Origin: 13-2-20CM-68-14 sp046733295
GTDB lineage: Bacteria > Actinomycetota > Thermoleophilia > Gaiellales > Gaiellaceae
Length of the DNA: 14,493 nt
NCBI GenBank assembly: GCA_046733295.1
Contig: JBKPOY010000060.1
Span: 1 to 14,493 of the forward strand
Direction: 5' to 3'
Both the position numbers and the translations under genes were made by a program. This document shows positions 1 to 5,699 of the stretch, one piece after another. Under the pieces are notes generated by a model that saw only the letters and a program-made list of their open reading frames with translations, was not told where the DNA came from and made no database searches. Each line of letters opens with the position of its first letter. Within the stretch, counting starts at the first letter, position 1.

Positions 1-462
1 CGGGCGAAGGGGCTCGAGTGGGACGCCGTCTTCCTGCCGCGCGTGGAGGAGCGCGAGCTACCGTGCAAGCTCTCGCTCGGCGACGACGGCGCGATCGCCG
101 AGGAGCGGCGTCTGCTCTACGTCGGCATCACCCGCGCGCGCGCGCACCTGGCGCTCACCTGGACGCGCCGCCCGAGCCGTTTCCTCGCCGAGCTGGGTGT
201 CACGACGAGGCGTGAGGCGCCGCCGCGGCGGCCCGAGGCCGAGCTGCCCCCCTCCTTCAGGACGCTCAAGCAATGGCGGCTCGAGCGCGCCCAGGCCGAC
301 GAGGTGCCGGCATACCTGGTCTTCCACAACTCGACGCTCGAGGAGATCGCCGAGCGCGGGCCGCGAACGCTGTCGGAGCTGGCCGAGGTACCGGGCGTCG
401 GGCCGACGAAGCTCGAGCGCTACGGCGAGGAGGTTCTCGCCGCTCTGGCCCAGGCTGTGTGA
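1..462 (+). CDS. uvrD2: UvrD2-type ATP-dependent DNA helicase, C-terminal part (5' end outside window)
   Basis: Superfamily 1 DNA helicases of this kind unwind DNA in repair. The frame is open from base 1, so only the last 153 residues are visible. In-window residues 2-14 (AKGLEWDAVFLPR) match the UvrD/PcrA motif in which a KGLEWD-type stretch precedes the late helicase motifs. Residues 35-47 (EERRLLYVGITRA and the following R) are motif VI, containing the arginine finger. After a short linker, about residues 86-151 form an HRDC domain (FHNSTLEEIAERG, then PGVGPTKLERYG), a nucleic-acid-binding module. UvrD followed by HRDC is typical of actinobacterial UvrD2. The stop is separated by one base from the convergent lipoprotein gene, and no terminator hairpin is visible between them. 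The family call is firm; the choice of UvrD2 over another UvrD/RecQ-like hybrid rests on the HRDC tail. Confidence 0.9.
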   Translation, partial: RAKGLEWDAVFLPRVEERELPCKLSLGDDGAIAEERRLLYVGITRARAHLALTWTRRPSRFLAELGVTTRREAPPRRPEAELPPSFRTLKQWRLERAQADEVPAYLVFHNSTLEEIAERGPRTLSELAEVPGVGPTKLERYGEEVLAALAQAV

Positions 463-463
463 A

Positions 464-928
464 TCAACAGGCGCCCCGCTTCGCCCTGTCGAAGAAGGGC
501 TTGCTCAGCATCCATTTCCACTGACCGCCCACGCGAACGACGTGCTGGGTGAACGTCTCCCCCTTCGCACCCGGCGACTTCGCGATCACCGTGACCTCCT
601 TTGCCTCCTGGGAGTCCGTCGTGCCCGGGACGAGCCAGTCGACGTCCTCCGCCTGCGTCGCCCGGAAGGTCACGGTCCCGGGGAACTCGTCGCGCGGGTA
701 GCAGGACGCCAGCCGCTTCGTCGAGACGACGCGCTTTTCAGCCGGGTGAAGCGACCGCCAGGCCCGCTGGAACTTACCGAGTCGAAGGTCGGCTTGAACC
801 CGCACGACGAACCGCGCGGCGGCCTGGTTGAGCGCCTGTTCGTCGCGCGTATTCGAGCCGTTGTCGGAGGAACCGCACCCCGCCGCGAGGGCGAGCGAAA
901 GGAAAGCGAAACCGACGAGCTTGCGCAC
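464..928 (-). CDS. Small predicted lipoprotein of unknown function
   Basis: This 154-residue protein starts at a GTG (VRKLVGFAF...). Its N-terminus is a lipoprotein signal: positive R2-K3, a hydrophobic stretch, then the lipobox LAAGC with Cys18 as the lipidation site, followed by a Gly/Ser/Asn/Asp-rich linker. It is probably anchored on the outer face of the cytoplasmic membrane. The mature part has an amphipathic segment (about residues 30-60) and a C-terminal strand-like stretch (HVVRVGGQWKWML). That pattern resembles small NTF2-like lipoproteins, but this is only a fold guess. A GTG at 955 is an alternative start that would add nine residues before the signal; 928 gives the standard short signal peptide. 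It is divergent from the LysR gene, 19 bp apart, and shares its promoter/operator. I do not recognise a function; an extracytoplasmic role under LysR control is inference. Confidence 0.75.
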   Translation of the reverse strand: MRKLVGFAFLSLALAAGCGSSDNGSNTRDEQALNQAAARFVVRVQADLRLGKFQRAWRSLHPAEKRVVSTKRLASCYPRDEFPGTVTFRATQAEDVDWLVPGTTDSQEAKEVTVIAKSPGAKGETFTQHVVRVGGQWKWMLSKPFFDRAKRGAC

Positions 929-933
929 GTCGC

Positions 934-939
934 CATAAT
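934..939 (+). promoter_or_regulatory. Candidate -10 box for the LysR gene
   Basis: CATAAT matches the TATAAT consensus at five of six positions and ends 8 nt before ATG 948. Transcription would start at or next to the start codon, giving a leaderless mRNA. No good -35 hexamer is visible upstream, which is common in actinobacterial leaderless promoters and fits activation or control by a bound regulator. Confidence 0.45.
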
Positions 940-940
940 A
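935..940 (-). promoter_or_regulatory. Candidate -10 box for the lipoprotein gene
   Basis: Read on the minus strand this is TATTAT, five of six matches to TATAAT. It ends 6 nt before GTG 928, so the message would be leaderless. It overlaps the LysR -10 box on the opposite strand, so both promoters sit inside the same operator-like palindrome. No convincing -35 box is seen. Confidence 0.4.
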
Positions 941-947
941 GATGCTT

Positions 948-1844
948 ATGGACACGCGACAGCTCGCGGCCTTCTGCGAGGTGGTCGAGCGGAAGAGCTT
1001 CTCGCAGGCTGCGGAACGGCTCGGGGTGACGCAGCCGGCTGTGAGCCTGCAGGTGCGCTCGCTCGAGAAGCGCCTCGGCACGAAGCTCCTCGACCGCTCC
1101 GGCCGGCGCGTGGAGCCGACCGAGGCGGGCCGGCGGCTCTACCGGGCAGCCCAGCGAATGCTGTCGATCGAAGGCCAGCTGCTCGAGGAAGTGAGCGGTG
1201 CGGACGACGGCGTGCTTCGCGGCGAGCTCTCGATCGGCGCGTCCACGGGGCCCGGCGGGACCGTGGTTCCGGTGCTCCTCGCCGAGTTCCAGCGCGAGCA
1301 CCCGGAGCTGAGCGTTGCCCTCTCGGTCTCGGACACCAATCGCGTGATCGAGCAGGTGGCCGAGCGCGAGCTCGAGCTCGGCGTCGTCGGCGCGGCCCCG
1401 CGTCATCGCGGCGTCGTCTTCGAGCCGTTTTTCCGCGACCAGGTGATCCTCGCTGTGCCGCCCGGGCACCCCTTTGCCGGCAAGCAGGTGTCCCTCGCCG
1501 CGCTGCAGCGCGAGCCGCTGATCATGATGCAGGAGGGCGCGGGCGTCCGGCACGTGATCGAGGACGAGCTCCGGCATGCCGGGGTCCGCCTGCGCGACCT
1601 CGACGTCCGCCTCGAGCTCGGCCTGCAGGAGTCCGTCAAGAGCGCCGTCGCAGCGGGCTTCGGCGTCACGTTCATCTCGCGATCCGGGGTCGAGGCCGAG
1701 CTCGCGGCGGGGACACTCGCGTCGGCGAGGGTGAAGGGCCTCGAGCCCGCGCGCGAGATCTCACTCGTGCGACCCGCGGGCCGCTCGCCGACCCGCGCCG
1801 CCGAGGCGTTCGTTGAGTTCGGGCGGGCGAGGCTCGCTTCGTGA
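948..1844 (+). CDS. LysR-family transcriptional regulator, CysL/CysB-like
   Basis: LysR regulators bind DNA through an N-terminal winged helix and sense a small ligand in a periplasmic-binding-protein-like domain. The 298-residue protein has the HTH at about residues 16-40 (KSFSQAAERLGVTQPAVS, then LQVRSLEKRLG), a linker helix, and an effector domain beginning near residue 90 (SIGASTGPGGTVVPVLLAEF). Segments ELELGVVGAAP, HPFAGKQVSLAALQREPLIM and ESVKSAVAAGFGVTFISRSGV closely follow the pattern of CysL-type effector domains. CysL of Bacillus subtilis activates sulfite reductase genes, so a sulfur role fits the downstream operon. ATG 948 is preferred over ATG 942 because it gives the usual MDTRQLAAF opening and fits the leaderless promoter. 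Its TGA overlaps the next gene's GTG by 4 bp. The family is certain; the CysL-like placement is by pattern only. Confidence 0.9.
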   Translation: MDTRQLAAFCEVVERKSFSQAAERLGVTQPAVSLQVRSLEKRLGTKLLDRSGRRVEPTEAGRRLYRAAQRMLSIEGQLLEEVSGADDGVLRGELSIGASTGPGGTVVPVLLAEFQREHPELSVALSVSDTNRVIEQVAERELELGVVGAAPRHRGVVFEPFFRDQVILAVPPGHPFAGKQVSLAALQREPLIMMQEGAGVRHVIEDELRHAGVRLRDLDVRLELGLQESVKSAVAAGFGVTFISRSGVEAELAAGTLASARVKGLEPAREISLVRPAGRSPTRAAEAFVEFGRARLAS

Positions 1845-2809
1845 TCGTCCGCTGGGGCCTCCGCGAGCTGCAGGGTGTGCTCGCGGAGCTCGGGATTCGA
1901 CGTCCCTACCTGATCGCGAGCGACCGCTGGTCGAGGCTCGACGTGCCCGCGGCCGGACGCTGGCGCGAGGTTCCAAGTGACCGGATCGCGGAGATCGCGG
2001 CCGACGCGGCCGCGGCAGCGGCCGACGGCGTGCTCGCCGTCGGCGGCGGCAGCGCGATCGACCTCGCGAAGGCGGTCTCGGCCGAGACGGGCCTACCGGT
2101 CGTGTCCGTGCCGACGACGTACTCGGGGGCCGAGTGGGCTCCCGGCTTCGGCGTTCGTGCTGCAGACCGGCGCATCACCGGCGGCGGCTCCGGCGCGAAC
2201 CTGGCGGCGATCGTCTACGAGCCCGAGCTGACGCTCGACCTGCCCCGCGCCGAGTCGGTCGGAACCGCGCTGAACGCCCTAGCGCACTGCGCGGAGGCGC
2301 TGTACGTGACGGGGCGAAACGACGAGGGTGACCGGTACGCGCTCGCTGGCGCGGCCGACATCGCTGCTTCCTTGCCGGCGGTGGCCGAGAACGGCCGTGA
2401 TGCCCCCGCGCGCGTGCGGCTCCTCGAAGGCGCGGATGCGGCGGGCCATGCCCTCGCGCTCGCGGGCCTCGGGCTCGGGCATGCGATGGCTCAGGCCGTG
2501 GGCGGCCGTTACGGGCTCCCGCACGGCGCGCTGAACGCGATCTGCCTGCCTCCGGCGCTGCGCTTCAACGAGCCGGCCGCAGCCGAGGCGATCCGCCGGT
2601 TCGCGGCGGCGATCGGCGGGGGCGACCCGGTCGAGCGGACGCGCGAGCTGGCCCGGCTCGGCGGCTTCGAGCGCCTTCGCGACCTCGGGGTGCCGGAGGC
2701 GGATCTCCCCGCGCTCGGCGAGGCGGCCGCGGCCCGTGCCGGCGCGAAAGCGAATCCACGGCCGGCGTCGCCGTCGGAGGTCACCGAGCTCTTACGCTCC
2801 GTCTGGTGA
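1841..2809 (+). CDS. Iron-containing alcohol dehydrogenase family protein, maleylacetate-reductase-like
   Basis: Members of this superfamily reduce aldehydes, ketones or maleylacetate with NAD(P)H. Visible motifs are the nucleotide-binding GGGSAID (residues 68-74), PTTYSGAE (91-98), NALAHCAEALY (145-155) and the two later histidines H214 and H228 (GLGLGHAMAQAVGG, YGLPHGALN). The usual first metal ligand Asp is replaced by Asn145, as in maleylacetate reductases, so metal dependence is doubtful. At 322 residues it is somewhat shorter than the roughly 350 typical, mostly at the N-terminus. The GTG start forms a GTGA overlap with the LysR stop, with a weak GCGAGG ribosome site at 1827-1832, so the two are translationally coupled. 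No aromatic ring-cleavage genes are near, so a maleylacetate role has no local support. A role on a C3 sulfonate keto acid or aldehyde is speculative. Confidence 0.8.
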   Translation: MIVRWGLRELQGVLAELGIRRPYLIASDRWSRLDVPAAGRWREVPSDRIAEIAADAAAAAADGVLAVGGGSAIDLAKAVSAETGLPVVSVPTTYSGAEWAPGFGVRAADRRITGGGSGANLAAIVYEPELTLDLPRAESVGTALNALAHCAEALYVTGRNDEGDRYALAGAADIAASLPAVAENGRDAPARVRLLEGADAAGHALALAGLGLGHAMAQAVGGRYGLPHGALNAICLPPALRFNEPAAAEAIRRFAAAIGGGDPVERTRELARLGGFERLRDLGVPEADLPALGEAAAARAGAKANPRPASPSEVTELLRSVW

Positions 2810-2833
2810 GCGTCGAGTTCGTGCTGCGACAAT

Positions 2834-2852
2834 CAATAAGCATCTCTAATGA
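2834..2852. promoter_or_regulatory. Second candidate LysR operator, upstream of the flavoprotein/sulfur operon
   Basis: CAATAA-N7-TAATGA matches the site at 933-951 (CCATAA-N7-TTATGG) at nine of twelve arm positions, with identical spacing and the T-N11-A core (T2837, A2849). Its centre is about 43 bp upstream of the predicted transcription start, where LysR activators often contact DNA next to the -35 region. Its internal symmetry is imperfect (3 of 6 arm pairs). It lies in a locally A/T-rich 79-bp intergenic interval. Confidence 0.45.
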
Positions 2853-2879
2853 CTGGAATTACGGAAACAGTGGTAGACT
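2849..2879 (+). promoter_or_regulatory. Candidate promoter of the flavoprotein-fumarase-sulfur operon
   Basis: TAGACT (2874-2879) is preceded by TG one base upstream (2871-2872), giving an extended -10 element. ATGACT (2849-2854) is a partial -35 match (four of six) at a long 19-bp spacing, consistent with an activator-dependent promoter. Transcription would begin near 2886, almost at the ATG at 2889. A further A/T dyad, TAAT-N7-ATTA (2847-2861), overlaps the -35. No other promoter of comparable quality was seen before 9868. Confidence 0.5.
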
Positions 2880-2888
2880 CCGAAGGTC

Positions 2889-4079
2889 ATGGCGCAGCCC
2901 GTGTCTGTTGACGTGCTCGTGGTCGGCAGCGGTGCCTCCGGGCTCGCGGCGGCTGTCTCCGCCGACCGCGCCGGCGCGCGGGTGGCGCTCGCGGCCAAGG
3001 GGTCGTTGCAGTCCTGCAACTCGGCGAAGGCCCAGGGGGGAATTCAAGCCGCGTTCGGGTCCGACGACTCGCCCGAGCAGCACGCGGACGACGTCTGGCG
3101 GAGCTCGCACGAGACCGCCGATCGCAGGCTCGTCGAGCTGCTGACGAGCGAGGCCCCGAGCGCGATCCACTGGCTCGAGGAGCTCGGCGTCGAGTTCACG
3201 CGCGAGAACGGGGGCTACCGCCTGGCCAAGTGCGGGGGCGCCAGCCGGAAGCGCCTCCTCCAGGTCGGAGACCGCACCGGACACGCGATCACGGCGGCGC
3301 TGCGCGACGCGGTCGAGGCATCGGGGATCCAGACGTTCCCGAAGTCGCCGCTCAGCTCGCTGGAGCCGGCGGAGAACGGCTGGCGAGCGCGCTGCGGCGA
3401 GCACGTGATCGATGCGGCCGCGGTCGTGCTCGCGGCCGGCGGGCGCTGTTACCGCGAAGCGCAGGAACGCGGGGAGCTCTCGACGAACCACCCGGGCGCG
3501 ACCGGTGAGGTGACGCAGATCGCGCTGGGCCTCGGCGCGGAGTCGCGCGACCTCGACGCGCTGCAGTACCACCCCAACGGCGGGGCCTGGCCGGCGAACA
3601 TGCAGGGCTACTCCATCCCCGAGACGACGCGGGCCTACGGCGCGACGCTGCTCAACGCCGAGCGCGAGGAGTTCACCGATCCGCTCGGCCCGCGTGACGA
3701 GGTCTCGCAGGCGATCTTCGAGGAGGTCGCCGCCGGGCGCGGCGTGGAGACGCCCGACGGGCGGCCCGCCGTCTTCCTGGACACGACTCGCGTTCCGGAG
3801 GCCGACGCCGACGTCTCGCTGCCGTACATGCTCCGCCGCTACCGTGCCGCGGGCGTCGACCCGCTGAAGGAGCCCATCCTGACCTACCCCGTCCTCCACT
3901 ACCAGAACGGCGGGCTCGTCATCGACGAGCGCGGCGAGACGACGCTGGCAGGCGTCTTCGCCTGCGGCGAGATCGCCGGCGGGACGCACGGGCGCAACCG
4001 GATGATGGGCAACTCGCTGCTCGAGTGCACCGTCTTCGGCCGGCGCGCGGGCGCCGCCGCGGCGGAGGTGGCGCGGTGA
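2889..4079 (+). CDS. FAD-dependent fumarate reductase / L-aspartate oxidase-like flavoprotein, short form
   Basis: This family moves electrons between FAD and C4 dicarboxylates (fumarate/succinate, or aspartate oxidation). The 396-residue protein shows the FAD Rossmann motif GSGASG (13-18), the NSAKAQGGIQAA loop (44-55), GDRTGHAI (127-134), YHPNGG (227-232), the active-site-type arginine R248 in PETTRAYG, HYQNGG (337-342), and HGRNRMMGNSLLEC (367-380). The histidine that binds FAD covalently in SdhA/FrdA is not at the AQGG loop, so FAD is probably non-covalent, as in L-aspartate oxidase. The protein ends right after the NSLLEC helix, lacking the C-terminal helical domain that brings relatives to 530-590 residues. 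No iron-sulfur or membrane subunit gene is adjacent. Its stop overlaps the next gene's GTG (GTGA). GAAGG lies only 2 nt before the ATG, too close to be a normal ribosome site, so leaderless initiation is likely. Substrate is uncertain: fumarate, or an isostere such as sulfoacrylate. Confidence 0.82.
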   Translation: MAQPVSVDVLVVGSGASGLAAAVSADRAGARVALAAKGSLQSCNSAKAQGGIQAAFGSDDSPEQHADDVWRSSHETADRRLVELLTSEAPSAIHWLEELGVEFTRENGGYRLAKCGGASRKRLLQVGDRTGHAITAALRDAVEASGIQTFPKSPLSSLEPAENGWRARCGEHVIDAAAVVLAAGGRCYREAQERGELSTNHPGATGEVTQIALGLGAESRDLDALQYHPNGGAWPANMQGYSIPETTRAYGATLLNAEREEFTDPLGPRDEVSQAIFEEVAAGRGVETPDGRPAVFLDTTRVPEADADVSLPYMLRRYRAAGVDPLKEPILTYPVLHYQNGGLVIDERGETTLAGVFACGEIAGGTHGRNRMMGNSLLECTVFGRRAGAAAAEVAR

Positions 4080-4972
4080 GCGTCGTCGAGACCGATCTCC
4101 AGCACGCGGTCGAGGACGCGGCGGCCCATCTGTACGTCTGGGCGCTGAAGGACATCCCGCAGGATCTTCGAGACGCCCTCGCGGAGGCCCGCGACCGGGA
4201 GACCTCGGTCCCGGGTCAGCGCGTTTTGAACACGATCGTCAAGAACGTGGCCGTCGCCGACGAGCAGGACAACCTCGTCTGCCAGGACACGGGCATCGCT
4301 GTCTACACCTGCCGGGTCGGCGAGCACTTTCCGCTCCACCCGGTGCGGATCTACCAGGCGCTGAAGCATGGGACCGAGCGCGCCACCGTCGAGCATCCGC
4401 TGCGGTCGAACGCCGTGCACACGATCACGCGCGAGAACACGGGGCCGAACACGGGCCACCGCCTGCCGATCGTGCACTGGGAGTTCATCCCGGACTGGGA
4501 CGGCCTGGACGTCAAGTGCGTGCCGAAGGGGTCGGGCTCCGAGAACATGAGCTTTCTGAAGATGTGCGTCCCCGCCGACGGCGTGAAGGGGATCAAGCAG
4601 TTCGTGCTGGAGTCGATCGTCGGCGCCGGCGGCAAGCCCTGCCCGCCCGGGATCGTCGGCGTCGGCATCGGCGGCTCTGCCGACTACGCGATGTACCTGG
4701 CGAAGGAGGCGATTGCCCGTCCGATCGGGACGCGGAACCTCGATCCCGTCGTCGCCGAGCTGGAGGACGAGCTGTTCACGCTGCTGAACGAGACCGGCAT
4801 CGGCCCGATGGGCCTCGGCGGCGACGTCACCGTCCTGCAATGCCACATCGAGCACGCGGACACGCACATGACCCTCAACCCCGTCGCGGTCAACTACCAG
4901 TGCTGGGCCGCGCGCCGCGCGAGCGCTCACGTAAGCGCCGACGGCGAAGTCGAGTACGACCGGGAAGCCTGA
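4076..4972 (+). CDS. Class I fumarate hydratase-like hydro-lyase, alpha (Fe-S) subunit
   Basis: Two-subunit class I hydro-lyases use a [4Fe-4S] cluster to interconvert fumarate and malate, or tartrate and oxaloacetate. This 298-residue subunit carries the cluster domain: CQDTG with Cys69, LRSNAV (109-114), NTGPNTGHRLP (121-131), KGSGSENMSFLKM (151-163), PCPPGIVGVGIGGSADYA with Cys189, GIGPMGLGGDVT (241-252), and VNYQCWAARRA with Cys276. Cys69, Cys189 and Cys276 are the likely cluster ligands. The GTG start gives a GTGA overlap with the flavoprotein gene and has GGAGG (4064-4068) 7 nt upstream. The beta subunit follows after an unusual 139-nt gap. Family assignment is strong. Fumarase is the default activity; tartrate dehydratase or a dehydratase for another 2-hydroxy acid such as sulfolactate is possible. 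Confidence 0.88.
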   Translation: MSVVETDLQHAVEDAAAHLYVWALKDIPQDLRDALAEARDRETSVPGQRVLNTIVKNVAVADEQDNLVCQDTGIAVYTCRVGEHFPLHPVRIYQALKHGTERATVEHPLRSNAVHTITRENTGPNTGHRLPIVHWEFIPDWDGLDVKCVPKGSGSENMSFLKMCVPADGVKGIKQFVLESIVGAGGKPCPPGIVGVGIGGSADYAMYLAKEAIARPIGTRNLDPVVAELEDELFTLLNETGIGPMGLGGDVTVLQCHIEHADTHMTLNPVAVNYQCWAARRASAHVSADGEVEYDREA

Positions 4973-5111
4973 TGCGAGTCGCGTTCGAGCTTCGTGGCGC
5001 TTTTACCCCCGCGTCCGACACCGCGGTGAACCGCGGGGTTTGCAGGCGCTTCGGCCACCGTCGTCACACTTCCGTAACGGTGTCCGACGTGAGGACGGGG
5101 CTGGTCTAGCC
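4973..5111. other. 139-nt structured gap between fumarase-like subunit genes
   Basis: All other joints around here overlap by 4-26 bp, so this interval stands out. It holds a perfect 10-bp palindrome CACCGCGGTG (5019-5028), a hairpin CCGCGG-TGAA-CCGCGG (5021-5036), an inverted repeat CACCGT/ACGGTG (5056-5061 and 5077-5082), and a long-range pairing GACACCG/CGGTGTC (5017-5023 and 5078-5084). Some pairings exclude one another, as in a switching leader. The direct repeat GTCCGAC occurs at both ends of the long-range pairing. A 45-codon frame (4972-5109) exists but has weak ribosome-site and codon-bias support. I see no convincing internal promoter. Function is unknown; mRNA processing, attenuation or a protein operator are options. 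Confidence 0.4.
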
Positions 5112-5699
5112 GTGGCCAAGCACGAGGTGACCTTCCCGATTGCCGACGAGGCCGAGATCCTTGCGCTGCGCGCCGGGGACGAGGTCACCGTCCAGGGCCA
5201 CATCGTCGGCATCCGCGACCGGACCCAGATCCGGATCTTCGACCAGGGCGTGGAGCCGCCGCTCGACCTCACCGGCGCGTTCCTGCTCCACACCGCGCCG
5301 AACGTCCGCAAGCGCGATGACGGCGGCTACGACCCGCTCTGCGTCGGCACCACGACCTCCGCCCGGATGGTCCACTTCACCGAGCCGCTCGGCGCGAAGT
5401 ACGGCGTCCGCGCGATCTGCGGCAAGGGCGGCTTCCCGGACGAGGCGATTGAGCCAATGCAGACGCTCGGGATGATCTATTTCGCCATCGTCGGCGGCGC
5501 CGCGGCCCTCGAGACGACGCAGATCGAGGAGATCGAAGAGGTCTACTGGGAGGATTTGATGCCCGAGTGCCTCTGGAAGTTCCGCGTCCGCGACTTCGGG
5601 CCGCTCACGGTCGGCATCGACGCCCACGGCAACTCGCTCTACCACGACGTCCAGGCTGCCGCGCAGGAGAAGCTGAAGGAGCTCTATGCCCGGCTTTGA
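5112..5699 (+). CDS. Class I fumarate hydratase-like hydro-lyase, beta subunit
   Basis: The 195-residue beta subunit completes the active site of two-subunit class I hydro-lyases. It shows the N-terminal LRAGDEVTVQGHIVGIRD (residues 19-36), the TTTSARM motif (80-86), ICGKGGF (102-108), IVGGAAALE (126-134) and WEDLMPECLWKFRV (146-159), in family order. GTG 5112 is chosen because it starts just before the conserved opening; an in-frame TTG at 5040 would add a non-conserved arginine-rich stretch. The ribosome site is weak (GAGGACGGGG, 11 nt upstream). Oddly, the usual RDxAHKR-type substrate loop reads RDRTQIRI here: the R-D pair is kept but the His-Lys is lost, which may mean a changed substrate. 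Its 3' end overlaps comA by 14 bp. Confidence 0.85.
   Translation: MAKHEVTFPIADEAEILALRAGDEVTVQGHIVGIRDRTQIRIFDQGVEPPLDLTGAFLLHTAPNVRKRDDGGYDPLCVGTTTSARMVHFTEPLGAKYGVRAICGKGGFPDEAIEPMQTLGMIYFAIVGGAAALETTQIEEIEEVYWEDLMPECLWKFRVRDFGPLTVGIDAHGNSLYHDVQAAAQEKLKELYARL

Larger units (their letters stand above)
933..951. promoter_or_regulatory. Candidate LysR operator (autoregulatory), interrupted palindrome
   Basis: CCATAA (933-938) and TTATGG (946-951) are perfect reverse complements separated by 7 bp. The arms contain the LysR-family signature T-N11-A (T936, A948). The element covers the short divergent interval between the lipoprotein gene and the LysR gene and includes the LysR ATG. It is strikingly A/T-rich for this 70% GC window. 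Its position and geometry are those of an autoregulatory LysR-type operator. A similar site lies at 2834-2852. Binding itself is inferred. Confidence 0.6.

Noticed and set aside
464..1081. Longer form of the lipoprotein gene starting at 1081
   Set aside because: The first 51 residues overlap the LysR coding start and precede a perfect lipoprotein signal that begins at GTG 928.
2847..2861. TAAT-N7-ATTA as the main LysR operator
   Set aside because: It is symmetric and of the right length, but its phase gives A-N11-T, not T-N11-A. The neighbouring site at 2834-2852 matches the 933-951 palindrome better. Kept only as a note under the promoter.
4972..5109. 45-codon frame between the fumarase-like subunits (begins MRVAFELRGAF)
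   Set aside because: It starts in a TGATG joint but has only a GGGA-type ribosome site, lower third-position G/C than its neighbours, and a region better explained by RNA or DNA dyads. Not called as a gene.
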